Assembly (NCBI RefSeq): GCF_016429255.1
Contig: NZ_JAELUG010000003.1
Coordinates: 1 to 64,000 of the forward strand
DNA length: 64,000 nt
Direction: 5' to 3'
DNA from: Rhizobium sp. ASV8
Lineage (GTDB): Bacteria > Pseudomonadota > Alphaproteobacteria > Rhizobiales > Rhizobiaceae
The stretch's first letter is position 1, and each line of letters begins with the position of its first letter. The notes under the pieces are model-generated. The model was not told the origin of the DNA. It ran no database searches and worked only from the letters and a program-made list of their open reading frames with translations. The translations under genes were made by a program, and so were the position numbers. This document shows, in pieces, positions 50,819-59,808 of this stretch.

Positions 50819-51843
50819 GTCCGCAAATCAAAGCTTCCCTGCTTCGCCTGATGCCGCAGTTGATTGCGCTTGCGGCTATTCTGCTCTTGAACTTCATCAT
50901 GTTTCCGCAGTTCTTCCATCTGGAAATTCAAAATGGAAGACTCTACGGAAGCTTGATCGACGTGCTCCGACGCGGTGCGCCTGTGGCACTTCTATCCATC
51001 GGCATGACCTTGGTCATCGCCACGAAAGGGATCGATCTTTCCGTCGGTGCGGTCATTGCGATCTGTGGTGCCATAGCCGCATCTTCGAGCGTTGCCGGCT
51101 ATTCGCTTGCCTATACCCTGTTGTTGACAATCGGTATCGGCCTGGCGTGCGGACTATGGAACGGCCTGCTCGTCGCAGCCCTCGATATCCAGCCGATCAT
51201 CGCGACGCTGGTATTGATGGTTGCCGGCCGCGGCATCGCGCAATTGATCACCGAAGGTACGATCCTCACTTTCAACAATGACGCGCTCACCTTTCTTGGC
51301 AGTGGCTCCTTCGCGGCACTGCCCATGCCGGTGGTGATCTGGCTGATTGCGGCGTTTGTTGTCATCCTCCTCGTTCGCCGCACGGCTCTTGGCATGCTCG
51401 TCGAGGCCATCGGCATTAATCGGCGGGCAAGCACGCTGTCCGGCATTCGGACCCCGGTACTGCTGATGGCTGTTTATGCATTGAGCGGCCTTTGCGCTTC
51501 GATCGCCGGCGTCATCGTGACCGCCGATATCAAGGGCGCGGACGCCAACAATGCCGGTTTGTGGCTTGAGCTCGATGCCATCCTCGCCGTGGTCGTTGGC
51601 GGCAATTCGCTGCTGGGCGGGCGCTTCAGCATTGTCGGCTCGCTGATCGGTGCGATGATCATTCAATCGGTCAACACAGGCATCCTGCTTTCGGGCTTTC
51701 CACCGGAGTTCAACCTGGTCATCAAGGCGATCATCGTCATCATCATTCTGGTCATCCAGTCGCCTGCCATGCAATCCGCGACCGCGTTTTTCTGGCGGCG
51801 CCGCGGCGAGGGTCAGATGGTGCAAAAGGAGCAGGCAAAGTGA
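50815..51843 (+). CDS. ytfT: Sugar ABC transporter permease (YtfT type)
   Basis: 342 residues, about ten hydrophobic segments, BPD_transp_2 family. GMTLVIATKGIDLSVGAVIAICG and DAILAVVVGGNSLLGGRF are conserved motifs. ATGA overlap with the ATPase gene. Confidence 0.9.
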   Translation: MSPQIKASLLRLMPQLIALAAILLLNFIMFPQFFHLEIQNGRLYGSLIDVLRRGAPVALLSIGMTLVIATKGIDLSVGAVIAICGAIAASSSVAGYSLAYTLLLTIGIGLACGLWNGLLVAALDIQPIIATLVLMVAGRGIAQLITEGTILTFNNDALTFLGSGSFAALPMPVVIWLIAAFVVILLVRRTALGMLVEAIGINRRASTLSGIRTPVLLMAVYALSGLCASIAGVIVTADIKGADANNAGLWLELDAILAVVVGGNSLLGGRFSIVGSLIGAMIIQSVNTGILLSGFPPEFNLVIKAIIVIIILVIQSPAMQSATAFFWRRRGEGQMVQKEQAK

Positions 51844-52808
51844 ATTCGAAATATCTTCCGCTCCTTGCGACGATCCTCATCTTCATTCTGGCCTATGCCG
51901 GCTGCGTGACCCAGTATCCGAACATGCTATCGACCAGGGTCGTCGGCAACTTGTTGACCGATAATGCCTTTCTAGGAATTGCAGCCGTCGGCATGACATT
52001 CGTGATCATCTCGGGCGGCATCGATCTGTCGATCGGCTCGATCATTGCTTTTACGGGGATTTTTTTGGCGGTCATCCTTCGCGACACGACGGTTCATCCC
52101 CTGGTCGCTTTCGTTCTCGTCCTTGTCATCACTACGATTTTCGGTGCCGGCATGGGCGCGATCATCCATTATCTCAGCATGCCGCCCTTCATCGTCACGC
52201 TGGCCGGAATGTTTCTGGCGCGCGGCATTGCCTTCGTACTGTCGATCGACAGCATTCCGATCGAGCATGACTTCTATACGCAGCTCAACGATCTCTATTG
52301 GCTGATGCCCGGCGGCGGCCGGCTGACATTGATTGGCGGCATCATGCTTCTGGTCTTTGCAGGCGGCATTGTTCTGGCACATCGGACGCGCTTCGGTGCG
52401 AATGTCTATGCGCTGGGCGGTGGCGCGCAGACGGCACAGCTCATGGGAGTGCCCGTCGGCCTAACGACGATCCAGATCTACGCCTTGTCCGGCTTTCTCG
52501 CCGGACTGTCCGGAATTGTTTTTTCCGTCTATACATCCGCAGGATACTCGCTTGCCACCGTCGGCGTCGAGCTTGATGCCATCGCTGCCGTGGTCATAGG
52601 CGGAACCTTGCTTACGGGAGGAGCGGGGTTCGTTGGCGGCACACTTATCGGCATTCTGATACAGGGCCTTATTCAAACCTACATTACCTTCGATGGAACG
52701 CTTTCCAGTTGGTGGACGAAAATAGTGATCGGCTTCTTGTTGTTTGCCTTCATCGTGATGCAGAAAGGCCTCCTGCTGCTCTCCCGCCTCAACCGGCAAT
52801 ATGTCTGA
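51840..52808 (+). CDS. yjfF: Sugar ABC transporter permease (YjfF type)
   Basis: 322 residues, second permease, BPD_transp_2 family. GMTFVIISGGIDLSIGSIIAF and DAIAAVVIGGTLLTGGAG. It starts at GTG 51840, overlapping the stop of the first permease (GTGA). The next gene overlaps its 3' end. Confidence 0.9.
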   Translation: MNSKYLPLLATILIFILAYAGCVTQYPNMLSTRVVGNLLTDNAFLGIAAVGMTFVIISGGIDLSIGSIIAFTGIFLAVILRDTTVHPLVAFVLVLVITTIFGAGMGAIIHYLSMPPFIVTLAGMFLARGIAFVLSIDSIPIEHDFYTQLNDLYWLMPGGGRLTLIGGIMLLVFAGGIVLAHRTRFGANVYALGGGAQTAQLMGVPVGLTTIQIYALSGFLAGLSGIVFSVYTSAGYSLATVGVELDAIAAVVIGGTLLTGGAGFVGGTLIGILIQGLIQTYITFDGTLSSWWTKIVIGFLLFAFIVMQKGLLLLSRLNRQYV

Positions 52809-53571
52809 GGGAAGGGCAGAGCGCTTGCATAGCCGATTTCTTGGTATCCGCAAAAACGAGCGACCGTCGCGAACGAGCCATGCTCACGTCGTTGACGATC
52901 TTGGCAAGGCGATCGTCTCCGCTGCCTTTCCGGTCGGCACCATCCTTCCCGGCGATAACGAGCTTGTGGAGCGCTACAAAGTGTCTCGCACCGTTTTGCG
53001 CGAGAGCATGAAGACACTCGCGGCGAAAGGGCTTGTCGTGCCGCGCGCCCGCGTCGGCACTCGGGTTACCGATAGAATCTATTGGAACATGTTCGACAAT
53101 GAGATCCTTAATTGGCACTTCGAAAGCGGAGTGAACAAGGAGTTCCTTCTCCATCTCTACGACATACGCATGGCATTCGAGCCGCTCGCGGCCCGCCTGG
53201 TGGCCGAGCGCGCCAGCTCCGAGGACATCGATATCTTGCGCCGGCTCGCGGCCTCCATGTCCGCCCCGCACCACACGTCGGACAGTCTTGCTGTGGCGGA
53301 CCTGCATTTCCATCTGGCAATCACCGAAGCTTCGCAGAACCCATTCGTGCGGTCGCTCGGCGGCCTCATCGAAGCGGCGTTGGTCGGCATGTTCCGTATT
53401 AGCGCGCCAGCCTCCAGCAACGACTTCGTCACTATTGCCGACACACATATGGCGATTGTCGATGCCATTGCGGCGCGGGACTGTCTCGCCGCACAGAAGG
53501 CCATGGAGTTTGTGATCATTGATGGGCGTCAACAAGTCCTGAGTGGTTTCGCCGCTCTTTCGAAGGTCTGA
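52801..53571 (+). CDS. GntR-family regulator, FadR/FCD type
   Basis: 256 residues. Winged helix-turn-helix (35-100: DDLGKAIVSAAFPVGTILPG, YKVSRTVLRESMKTLAAKG, VGTRVTD) and an FCD domain (115-245, with DIRMAFEPLAARL, DLHFHLAITEAS, HMAIVDAIAARD; Asp and His metal/ligand residues present). The start overlaps the permease gene by 8 nt. It is the last gene of the sugar operon, so it probably controls it in response to the imported sugar or its acid, DgoR-like. Confidence 0.88.
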   Translation: MSEGRAERLHSRFLGIRKNERPSRTSHAHVVDDLGKAIVSAAFPVGTILPGDNELVERYKVSRTVLRESMKTLAAKGLVVPRARVGTRVTDRIYWNMFDNEILNWHFESGVNKEFLLHLYDIRMAFEPLAARLVAERASSEDIDILRRLAASMSAPHHTSDSLAVADLHFHLAITEASQNPFVRSLGGLIEAALVGMFRISAPASSNDFVTIADTHMAIVDAIAARDCLAAQKAMEFVIIDGRQQVLSGFAALSKV

Positions 53572-54068
53572 CGCCCATCTCAAATCTTGCGGTAGCCCAT
53601 CGCTGCAACCAGGTCAGGGCCTGTTCGTTCGTTCAGTTGAAGGGTGACAAGAGGCGATTGCAGATTGGCTTGCGATGCGCCGATTGTCAGGCATAGGCGT
53701 TGCCACTTGCCGTCGTCTCAGGGCGATCGCCCAATGGAAGGCGAACACCAGGGCGGCTCCCTGAACCAGGTGCCATATCCGAGGCGCCCCTCGAAAACCT
53801 AACCTGACATCACCTTATGGATGGGCAGAACCCGATCTTTCGCAGGCGTGATCGATCCGCGCACAGCAACAGCCGTACGTCGGCAAATATGCGTCACGGC
53901 CAACTTCCCATGTCTAAACATATCGTAAACGGCGCTTGTGTTTACAAAATCTCTGAGTCACAAATGTCTTGTGAGGATCGTGAGCGCTGTAGGACGGGTA
54001 AACCCGTTTCTTCATGGCGGCAGCGAGATAATCATAAATGATAAAATATAAAGGAGGAGAACCTGGAT
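53572..54068. other. Intergenic control region
   Basis: About 500 nt without a convincing gene. The last 40 nt are AT-rich and end in AAGGAGGAG just before the binding-protein ATG, an unusually strong ribosome site. No repeats or stem-loops stood out. Confidence 0.45.
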
Positions 54069-54923
54069 ATGAAAACTCAAGTGGGAAAGTATTCTATTGC
54101 CGGAAGCCTGATCGGTTGCGCATTGCTGCTTGGCACAGCAATTCCTGCCGTGGCCGAAACGATCGGCAATTGCGAAGTTACTGGCAAGAAGGGCTCTGAT
54201 CCGATCAAGCCGGCGGTCGCGGGACAGCTGACTGTCCAGACCACGCTGCCGGCACCAGCTTGGTGGAATGGCGATTCACCGGATGCAATGAAGGATGGTT
54301 ACGAATATTGCATGGCCATCAACATGGCCTATCGCGCCGGCCTCGACAAGGTGAAGGTCGTCAACGTGTCGTTTGACGCGCTTGTCGCCGCGCAGACCAA
54401 GGATTTCGACATTGCGCTGGCTGAAATCTCCATCACTGACAAACGCAAGAAGGTGGTCGATTTCTCGACACCCTATTTCGACTCCGATATCGGCGTCGCG
54501 GTCAAGAAAGGCACAAAATACAGCGCCGACACGGTGAAAGACATGCGCTTCGGCGTGATGCAGGGCACGACCGGCGCGAATTTCGTCGATCAGAAGCTGA
54601 AGCCGAAAGAGGTCAAGGTCTTCTCCGACACGGGTGTTTTGTCCACGGCCCTGATGTCCAACCAGATCGATGCCGCCTTGCACGACACCTCGATCATGCT
54701 CGGAGTTGCCACCAATTCGCACGGTATGATCGGCGTGCCCTATCAGTATACGACGGGCGAGTCCTATGGTGCGCTCTATCCGAAGGGTTCGCCGAACGAG
54801 ACCGTCTTCAACAAGATGATTGAAGACATGAAGAAGGACGGTACCCTTGCCGGCCTCTCCAAGAAGTATCTGGCCGATGCCTGGGGTGCAGACCCGGCCC
54901 AGATCCCCTATCTCAAGCCTTGA
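54069..54923 (+). CDS. Amino-acid-type ABC transporter substrate-binding protein (family 3)
   Basis: 284 residues. Signal peptide IAGSLIGCALLLGTAIPAVAE, then an SBP_bac_3 fold with GYEYCMAINMAYRAGLD, DIALAEISITDKRKKVVDFS and GVMQGTTGANFVD. Two cysteines (NCEVTGKK and EYCMA) may form a disulfide. Ligand unknown; the operon includes an amidase. A strong stem-loop follows. Confidence 0.88.
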   Translation: MKTQVGKYSIAGSLIGCALLLGTAIPAVAETIGNCEVTGKKGSDPIKPAVAGQLTVQTTLPAPAWWNGDSPDAMKDGYEYCMAINMAYRAGLDKVKVVNVSFDALVAAQTKDFDIALAEISITDKRKKVVDFSTPYFDSDIGVAVKKGTKYSADTVKDMRFGVMQGTTGANFVDQKLKPKEVKVFSDTGVLSTALMSNQIDAALHDTSIMLGVATNSHGMIGVPYQYTTGESYGALYPKGSPNETVFNKMIEDMKKDGTLAGLSKKYLADAWGADPAQIPYLKP

Positions 54924-54933
54924 TCTGGTTGTC

Positions 54934-54965
54934 GCACCGGATTGCCGTCTCTGGCGATCCGGTGC
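54934..54965 (+). terminator. Intercistronic stem-loop after the binding protein
   Basis: 9-bp stem GCACCGGAT/ATCCGGTGC, extended by GCC/GGC after one mismatch, 10 nt after the stop. Confidence 0.7.
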
Positions 54966-55113
54966 AGCCGTTCCCGCAATCGCCTCGTCTTGCCGGGATT
55001 ATTCCGGTGACGGAGGATTGAGGAACGACATCTTCGTCCAGATTTGTTCTGACGCATTTTCCATCGAGGAATTGAATTCATTCCGGAAAATGCCTTGAAG
55101 ACAGAGGCATGCG

Positions 55114-56247
55114 ATGTCCGAAAATACCCCTAGACCGGGGACCAAGCCACTGCTTGGTCTTTATGAAGGCGCGCGCAGCTGGAGTGCCAGCGCACCGCCG
55201 AAAGACACGACGAATTGGGCCGCGACCGCCTTGATCGTGAGCATCTTCGTCCTGCTTGCAAGCTGGAAAACCCTGCGCGACATCTATGGAGCGCTCACGG
55301 AACTCGGTGAAGGCGGCGGTGTCTCGGCCGCCTTATTGGTTCTGTGCGGTCTTGTCATATTGTTGCTGCTACGACCGGCGACGAAATCGTGGCGCGCATC
55401 CGTCACGGCCAAGAATGCCCTTGCCGGCAATGATCTGATCGCCGCGCGAATAGCCGCGGCAACATCGCGCGAGGCGGCCTTTTCGACGCTCGGCTACGGG
55501 GCAGTGATCATCCTCCTGCTCGTCGGGGCGCAATTCCTGATGGCCAACGACCTTGCCGTCAGTCGCACCTTCGTGCAACTGCCGTTGATTTTCAGTTCCT
55601 TCAGTCTGGTGCTGAAAGCCTTCTGGATTAACATCTACATCTTCGTACTCGCGGAAGTGCTGGTGCTGGTCTGGGGGCTGATCGTTGCGATCGCCCGGCT
55701 GATGCCGGGAGAGGCGGGCCGCCCGGTGCGCATGATCGCAACCATCTACACCGATATGTTCCGCGGCATGCCGGCGATCATCAATATCTATCTCATCGGC
55801 TTTGGCATCCCGCTGACGGGCCTGCCCTACCTGAAAGATCTGGCGCCGGAATCCTATGCCATCATAGCGCTCACGCTCACTTATGGCGCCTATGTTGCCG
55901 AGGTCTATCGAGCCGGCATCGACAGTATTCACCGTAGCCAGGTTGCTGCAGCTCGATCCCTCGGCCTGTCCTACATGCAGACCATGCGGTATGTCGTGCT
56001 GCCCCAGGCGGTGCGACGCATCATACCGCCGTTGCTCAACGACTTCATCGGTCTGCAGAAGGATACGGCGCTCGTCAATGTTATCGGATCGATCGATGCA
56101 TTCAATCAAGCACGCATCATCGGCGCCAACAATTTCAATCTGTCGCCGGTAACGACGGTGGCGTTGCTGTTCATCCTGATCACTATCCCGCAAGCCCGCT
56201 TCGTGGACCGGCTGCTCGAGCGTGAGCAGCGCCGTACACAGTCATAG
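55114..56247 (+). CDS. Amino-acid ABC transporter permease with extended N-terminus
   Basis: 377 residues, whereas HisMQ permeases usually have about 220. The typical permease core occupies roughly 165-370, with EAA-loop YRAGIDSIHRSQVAAARSLGL. The first 160 residues add two or three hydrophobic helices (about 33-52, 70-90, 125-145) that I do not recognise. Only one permease gene is present, so it would work as a homodimer. Confidence 0.88.
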   Translation: MSENTPRPGTKPLLGLYEGARSWSASAPPKDTTNWAATALIVSIFVLLASWKTLRDIYGALTELGEGGGVSAALLVLCGLVILLLLRPATKSWRASVTAKNALAGNDLIAARIAAATSREAAFSTLGYGAVIILLLVGAQFLMANDLAVSRTFVQLPLIFSSFSLVLKAFWINIYIFVLAEVLVLVWGLIVAIARLMPGEAGRPVRMIATIYTDMFRGMPAIINIYLIGFGIPLTGLPYLKDLAPESYAIIALTLTYGAYVAEVYRAGIDSIHRSQVAAARSLGLSYMQTMRYVVLPQAVRRIIPPLLNDFIGLQKDTALVNVIGSIDAFNQARIIGANNFNLSPVTTVALLFILITIPQARFVDRLLEREQRRTQS

Positions 56248-56269
56248 CTGATCCGGAAAGGTACGACCG

Positions 56270-57013
56270 ATGGCGATGATCGAAATTCGCAACCTAACGA
56301 AATCCTATGGCGCGGTGAAGATACTCGACGGGCTGAACCTCGAGGTCGACGAGCATCAGGTTGTATGCCTGATCGGGCCTTCCGGCTGCGGCAAGTCTAC
56401 CTTGCTGCGCTGCCTCAACGGGCTGGAGCAAATCCAGGATGGCGAGATCCGCATCCATGGCGACCGCATGTCCGGCCCCGGTGTCGACGTCAATGCGCTC
56501 CGGCGCGACGTCGGTATCGTATTCCAGAGCTATAATCTGTTTCCGCATATGAGCGTGGTCGAGAATGTCATGCTCGCGCCGACCAAGGTTCTGGGGCAGA
56601 AACGTGGGGAGGCCGAAGCGCGCGCCCTGTCACTGCTGAAGCGTATCGGCCTCGAACATCGGGCAACCGCCTATCCCGATCAGCTCTCTGGTGGCCAGCA
56701 ACAGCGCGTCGCCATCGTGCGCGCTCTGGCGATGGGACCGTCGGTGCTGCTTCTGGACGAAATCACCTCGGCGCTCGATCCGGAACTGGTGTCCGAGGTG
56801 CTGAACATTGTGCGCGATCTTGCGGCCGAGGGGATGACCATGTTGCTCGCTACCCATGAAATGGGATTTGCCCGCGAAGTGGCGACCAAGGTCTGCTTCC
56901 TTTATGGTGGCAAGGTTCATGAGGAAGGCCCCCCCTCCCAGATCTTCGGGGATCCGAAAGAGGAGCGCACGCGCAGTTTCCTGCAAAGCATTATCGAGGC
57001 AGGACGGCTCTAG
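56270..57013 (+). CDS. Amino-acid ABC transporter ATP-binding protein
   Basis: 247 residues, GlnQ type: Walker A GPSGCGKST, GIVFQSYNLFPH, LSGGQQQRVAIVRA, LLLDEITSALDPE, ATHE switch region. Intact. 22 nt after the permease. Confidence 0.93.
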   Translation: MAMIEIRNLTKSYGAVKILDGLNLEVDEHQVVCLIGPSGCGKSTLLRCLNGLEQIQDGEIRIHGDRMSGPGVDVNALRRDVGIVFQSYNLFPHMSVVENVMLAPTKVLGQKRGEAEARALSLLKRIGLEHRATAYPDQLSGGQQQRVAIVRALAMGPSVLLLDEITSALDPELVSEVLNIVRDLAAEGMTMLLATHEMGFAREVATKVCFLYGGKVHEEGPPSQIFGDPKEERTRSFLQSIIEAGRL

Positions 57014-57154
57014 AAAACTCGGTTTTGAACCGCGGGTCCGGTCAAGCTTGGGGCGATGGTTGTCCATCGCCCGGCGAGATTTCTTGTTCCCTCAGTCCTA
57101 TCGCGTTGGGAGAACCGAATGAAGATCGCTATGGGTACTGAATAATCAGCCTAA

Positions 57155-57244
57155 AGCGCGTCGCGATCTCTAAGGTTCGCTTCACGCGCTTGATTTCACG
57201 CATGTCGTAGTCGCAAAACCGCTGCGCACTTTTGCGCAACATGC
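57155..57244. repeat. Rhizobial intergenic mosaic palindrome (RIME-like)
   Basis: Two nested inverted repeats: AGCGCGT (57155-57161) with ACGCGCT (57184-57190), and GCATGT (57200-57205) with ACATGC (57239-57244), enclosing GCAAAA (57213-57218) and TTTTGC (57230-57235). The CCGCTGCGCACTTTTG core is one I recall from many Rhizobium and Agrobacterium intergenic repeats. One copy is seen here. Confidence 0.7.
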
Positions 57245-57337
57245 TCTAGACCGCACATGCCATCCAATTGTAAGGCAGGCCGGTCGTTCAACCAGCGACC
57301 GAGGTGGAGCGTATCTTTCTGCGGGAGTGACAATTCT

Positions 57338-58663
57338 ATGATTGATGACCAGAAAGCAATGACGACCTCGCGGAGCCGGCTAGAGCGGATTTTGGCTGTG
57401 CTGGAGGATCGGCGAGATGTGGAGCATACTTTCCTAAAGATATATCGCCAGGAGGCGCGCGCCGCCGCCGACGCTTCGGATCGCCGTCGTCAGTCAAATA
57501 CGCTGTTAGGCCCCCTCGACGGTGCGATCATATCGATCAAGGATATCTTTGACGTAGCCGGCGAGCCCACGCTGGCCGGGTCGGTTATCCGACGCGATGC
57601 CAAGCCCGCCCAACAGGATGCCCGGGTGGTCCAGCGCCTGCGCGAAGCCGGCGCCATTATCCTCGGGAAAACCAACCTCGACGAATTCTGCTTTACCACG
57701 ACCGGGGTCAATCCACACTATGGCACACCAGCCAATGCGTGCAATCCGGAGCTTATTCCGGGAGGGTCTTCGTCCGGGGCGGCGGTGTGCGTAGCCGAAG
57801 GCACCAGCGATGTAGCGATAGGTTCAGACACAGGCGGCTCTGTTCGCATCCCCGCGGCATTGAATGGTGTTGTCGGTTTCAAACCCACGGCTCGGCGCAT
57901 TCCAGGCGATGGTGCCTTTCCCTTGTCGCCGTCGCTCGATTCGATCGGCCCTATTGCACGTTCGGTTGCCGAGTGTGCGCTCGCCGACGCAATCATGGTG
58001 GAGGGAATTGCCAATGGGGTGGCTGAACTTCCCTTGGCAGGCATCCAACTGGGTGTGCCAAAGGGATATTTGCTGAGCGATGTTCACGACGAAATCGCAG
58101 CGGCCATGGAAAATGCTTTGGACCTGTTGCGAAAGAATGGCGCGCTGGTTTTTGAGTGCGATATCGAAGACCTCCTGGAACGGATGCGTGCGGCGACCGG
58201 CGAGGCGTCCATTGCCTCTATCGAGGCGGCAGAAATTCATGCGGATTGGCTCCAGGCCGGTATTGGGCCAGTTAATCCCCGCGTCTCCGAACCATTGAGA
58301 CGTCGACTGAAGTTTCCGGCATGGGCCTACTTGCGGATGATGCGTACGCGCAGCCAATTGATGGCCGAGATGGATGACCGCCTGAAATGCATAGATGCAC
58401 TGGTGATGCCAACGGCTCCTATCTTTGCGCCCCGTATCGACCATATCATTGCTGACGTAGCGTTTGCGGAACAAACGGAGGCTCTCCTGCTGAGAAACGC
58501 GCAGATTGCTAATCAGTTCGACTTGACCGCTATCTCGCTTCCCTTGCCGCAACTTTCTCTGCCTGCGGGACTGACGTTGATGGCGCGCAACGGATCGGAC
58601 CGGCGGCTCCTGGGTTGGGCAGCGGGTGTGGAACGGCTGTTGGCTGGGGTCGGGGCTCGTTGA
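57338..58663 (+). CDS. Amidase (amidase signature family)
   Basis: 441 residues. Ser-Ser-Lys catalytic triad visible: Lys in IISIKDIFDVAG, first Ser in GGSSSGAAVCVAEG, nucleophile Ser in SDTGGSVRIPAALNG. It hydrolyses an amide or related C-N bond in the cytoplasm. Start ATG 57338 has GGGAG upstream. It lies after the ABC operon but is separated from it by the RIME-like repeat and about 320 nt, so co-transcription is uncertain. GatA is unlikely, as no gatB/gatC is present. Confidence 0.9.
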   Translation: MIDDQKAMTTSRSRLERILAVLEDRRDVEHTFLKIYRQEARAAADASDRRRQSNTLLGPLDGAIISIKDIFDVAGEPTLAGSVIRRDAKPAQQDARVVQRLREAGAIILGKTNLDEFCFTTTGVNPHYGTPANACNPELIPGGSSSGAAVCVAEGTSDVAIGSDTGGSVRIPAALNGVVGFKPTARRIPGDGAFPLSPSLDSIGPIARSVAECALADAIMVEGIANGVAELPLAGIQLGVPKGYLLSDVHDEIAAAMENALDLLRKNGALVFECDIEDLLERMRAATGEASIASIEAAEIHADWLQAGIGPVNPRVSEPLRRRLKFPAWAYLRMMRTRSQLMAEMDDRLKCIDALVMPTAPIFAPRIDHIIADVAFAEQTEALLLRNAQIANQFDLTAISLPLPQLSLPAGLTLMARNGSDRRLLGWAAGVERLLAGVGAR

Positions 58664-58728
58664 GCAAAATCGGAAGATGACGGTTGTCGCGAGGGTGGGG
58701 AAGAGGACCGTCGGAGGATAGCGTCGAG

Positions 58729-58800
58729 CTAGTTGCGCGAATAAGCGGCGATGATCTCGGCGGGATGGCGATGGCGTCTGACATAGGCATGCGTGACTTG
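58729..58800 (-). pseudogene. IS6-family transposase fragment
   Basis: About 24 codons on the minus strand contain RRHRHPAEIIA, the start-region signature of IS6-type transposases (RRHRFPAEIIAHAVW in relatives), then a stop. A direct repeat GGCATGCGTGA lies inside (about 58786 and 58802). Too short to be sure. Confidence 0.35.
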
Positions 58801-58956
58801 GGCATGCGTGATCTTGGTCACAACAACTGGATTGCCAAGCCGATCCCAACAAGGTCGGCGAGGCAGTGCACCATCAGCTCGGATAAATCCATTCCCGCTT
58901 GTCGTTCGTTAGAACAGCAGGCACTTCAGATAAGCAGAAGAATCCGCCTATGCGCT

Positions 58957-59394
58957 CTAAGGGGTGTTTGCCAGCCAGGCCTCAAAGCTATCTTCCAAGC
59001 GTTTCGTTTCACCGGAATCATGCATATAGACCGAAACCGCAAAATCATCTGATGCGTCCATGAACAGCATGTCGCCGTCGTCCTCAGCGATCGCGACAAG
59101 AAATTGCGTACGCTCCAGGAGTGATTTTTGAATTTCACCTTTGTGGGCGTTGATCTCCGCATATGATTTCAACACTTCCCACGCCATCCGATCTTTCGTC
59201 GCGCCATCGACGATCGAGATTTCGCCCAGCCTTTTCTCGCTCCAGCAGAACCATGGAGTGCCTGTAGACTCCGAGAATTCATCCTTGAACTCGTTGTAAT
59301 TCACATAGCAGAAATCATCGAAAGCATTCAGGAATCGTTTATATGAATCCGGCAGCGCTTTCCCGATTTCGCGTTCTATCTGCTCGACAAACAT
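58957..59394 (-). CDS. SUKH (SMI1/KNR4)-domain protein, likely immunity type
   Basis: About 145 residues, a single SUKH domain. EQIEREIGKALPDSYKRFLNAF is the N-terminal helix pair; AIAEDDGDMLFMDASDDFA and SVYMHDSGETKRLEDSFEAWL the core strands and last helix. SUKH proteins are common immunity proteins of contact-dependent or type VI toxins, but no toxin or secretion gene is nearby, so it may be an orphan immunity gene. ATG 59394 is the structural start; the frame is open to an ATG at 59472. The base composition looks AT-richer than the flanks, suggesting transfer. Confidence 0.75.
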   Translation of the reverse strand: MFVEQIEREIGKALPDSYKRFLNAFDDFCYVNYNEFKDEFSESTGTPWFCWSEKRLGEISIVDGATKDRMAWEVLKSYAEINAHKGEIQKSLLERTQFLVAIAEDDGDMLFMDASDDFAVSVYMHDSGETKRLEDSFEAWLANTP

Positions 59395-59808
59395 TCCCTT
59401 ACTCTTTTGTTCCGATGGTAATTTTGCTGCAAGATGGGCATCGGCGGCCCGTGGGGTCGCGATCAGGCACATACTTTATTCCCTATCACAAAAGTGAAAT
59501 CCAGTCGGCTGCCCGACCCCGGGGCAATCGGTTTCTCAACGCTACACAAGCTGGCCAAAATCGCAGCTTGGGGTCGATTGGGCCAAGTCTCTGTTACGGC
59601 GCCATATGTGAAATCGAGAACCGGCTGGGCTTATAGCACCTCAAAAAGGTCTTCCCGCTTCCATCGGCGCCGGCGTTCGCTGAGCATGAGGGCGCCCGCC
59701 CTTCCGAAGAGAGGTCCTTGGGCGCTCCTTGAAAAATTATCGCAAGTCGCTTCTATTTTATAAAAAGATATGTATTGTCGAAAATGAACATGTCTGGGAG
59801 GATTTGTC
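59395..59808. other. Intergenic control region of the gentisate genes
   Basis: No gene-like frame apart from the possible upstream extension of the SUKH gene. The last 80 nt are AT-rich, with TTGAAA (about 59728) and TTATAA downstream, and GGGAGG before the ATG. Probable promoter region. Confidence 0.4.

Noticed and set aside
57338..58663. GatA subunit of the aminoacyl-tRNA amidotransferase
   Set aside because: Same amidase family, but no gatB or gatC nearby and the context is a transporter operon.
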